From positions 1-64,000 of the forward strand of contig JAGVTU010000013.1 in the NCBI GenBank assembly GCA_019136655.1: a DNA stretch of 64,000 bases. Reading direction: 5' to 3'. The position numbers and the translations under genes were made by a program. Positions 63,595-64,000 of the stretch are shown here, one piece after another. The stretch's first letter is position 1. Every line of letters starts with the position of its first letter. The DNA comes from Bacteroidota bacterium (GTDB lineage Bacteria; Bacteroidota; Bacteroidia; AKYH767-A; OLB10). The notes beneath the pieces were generated by a model, which was not told the origin of the DNA, did no database searches, and saw only the letters and a list, made by a program, of their open reading frames with translations.

Positions 63595-64000
63595 TTATTG
63601 CATGTTTCTGTAATAGGTTACTCCGTTGATTACTATTCCTACTTCTGTATCGCAGGTGCCATCACCAAAGTCAATAGTTCTTGTACTCATCCCTGATGGA
63701 GTTACTTCGGCTTTTCCCTGTGATATAAATCGGCAATCACCCTTAAGCACCAATGGTTCAGTAATAGTTACAGTAAATGATGTTCCGTTGAATGATACGC
63801 CATGACCACTGCCTGAAAGCTCAAATACATCGTCAGTAACTCCGGCTAAACCATCTGTAGAATAAGTAGTGCTTTCACCTGAAATGAAAGTACGTGTACG
63901 CTGATTTTGCCATGTCATGGTTTTACCGTTAGGATCATTAATGGTGATATCATCATTAATAGAATACACCGATTGGTTTTGAGCATTCTCTCCGGTATAA
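63595..64000 (-). CDS. Partial hypothetical beta-rich protein (start outside window)
   Basis: The reading frame continues past the right edge, so the N-terminus is missing; a GTG at 63969 is internal. About 135 residues are visible. They are strand-rich with many Thr, Ser and Gly (TMTWQNQRTRTFISGEST, FNGTSFTVTITEPLVLKG) and two Cys (GDCRF; GDGTCDTEVG). This resembles the C-terminal domain of Bacteroidota exported lipoproteins, but no signal is in view. It ends with NGVTYYRNMQ and a strong terminator follows. Confidence 0.7.
   Translation of the reverse strand, partial: YTGENAQNQSVYSINDDITINDPNGKTMTWQNQRTRTFISGESTTYSTDGLAGVTDDVFELSGSGHGVSFNGTSFTVTITEPLVLKGDCRFISQGKAEVTPSGMSTRTIDFGDGTCDTEVGIVINGVTYYRNMQ

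Overview
The window comes from a member of the phylum Bacteroidota, probably an environmental lineage near the Chitinophagales or Sphingobacteriales; that placement is inference. Three things support the phylum: several secreted proteins end in type IX secretion (T9SS) sorting domains, two outer-membrane proteins look PorG-like (DUF6089) next to nadK, and the -7 promoter motif TAnnTTTG recurs just upstream of many starts. One tRNA gene, tRNA-Arg(CCG), was found. No rRNA, CRISPR array or transposase gene was recognised.

Regions 1-24.5 kb. The window opens inside a T9SS-sorted protein. A membrane Fe-S protein and a CCG-domain partner follow (split HdrD/EtfD-like pair), then an asparagine synthetase and an outer-membrane barrel. 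fabG and a methyltransferase precede a 2228-residue hybrid NRPS-PKS with domain order A-PCP-KS-AT-ACP-aminotransferase. That protein stops where a condensation domain would be expected and is followed at once by a HicAB toxin-antitoxin pair. After tRNA-Arg come mfd and a leftward conserved block: two DUF6089/PorG proteins, nadK, an Omp85-like protein and a CBS protein. pdxJ is transcribed divergently from the CBS gene.

Region 24.5-36.5 kb is an AT-rich accessory island and the part most like an undescribed system. It holds an unknown 230-residue protein, a NERD-nuclease/superfamily 1 helicase overlapping (TAATG) a TPR plus cold-shock-like protein, a CoiA-like nuclease with a C-terminal membrane anchor, and a large RecQ-like DEAH helicase. 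Short repeats bracket the helicase/TPR pair. The right edge is about 1.2 kb of direct repeats and palindromes, including a nested 122-bp inverted repeat. An antiphage role is inference.

Region 36.5-53.3 kb carries surface and secretion genes: twin seven-repeat T9SS proteins made by tandem duplication, an FG-GAP protein, a MarR-like regulator, a 2302-residue Ig-repeat T9SS type B protein, a paired active/inactive M16 peptidase operon with a nitronate monooxygenase-like enzyme, and a small 16-residue-repeat exported protein.

Region 53.3-64 kb has an ECF sigma factor and then a leftward surface-polysaccharide cluster: a GT2, four GT4-like glycosyltransferases, a second asparagine synthetase, an O-antigen polymerase/ligase and a sugar-nucleotide epimerase. 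A partial exported-type protein runs off the right edge. All assignments are read by eye; no database search was possible.
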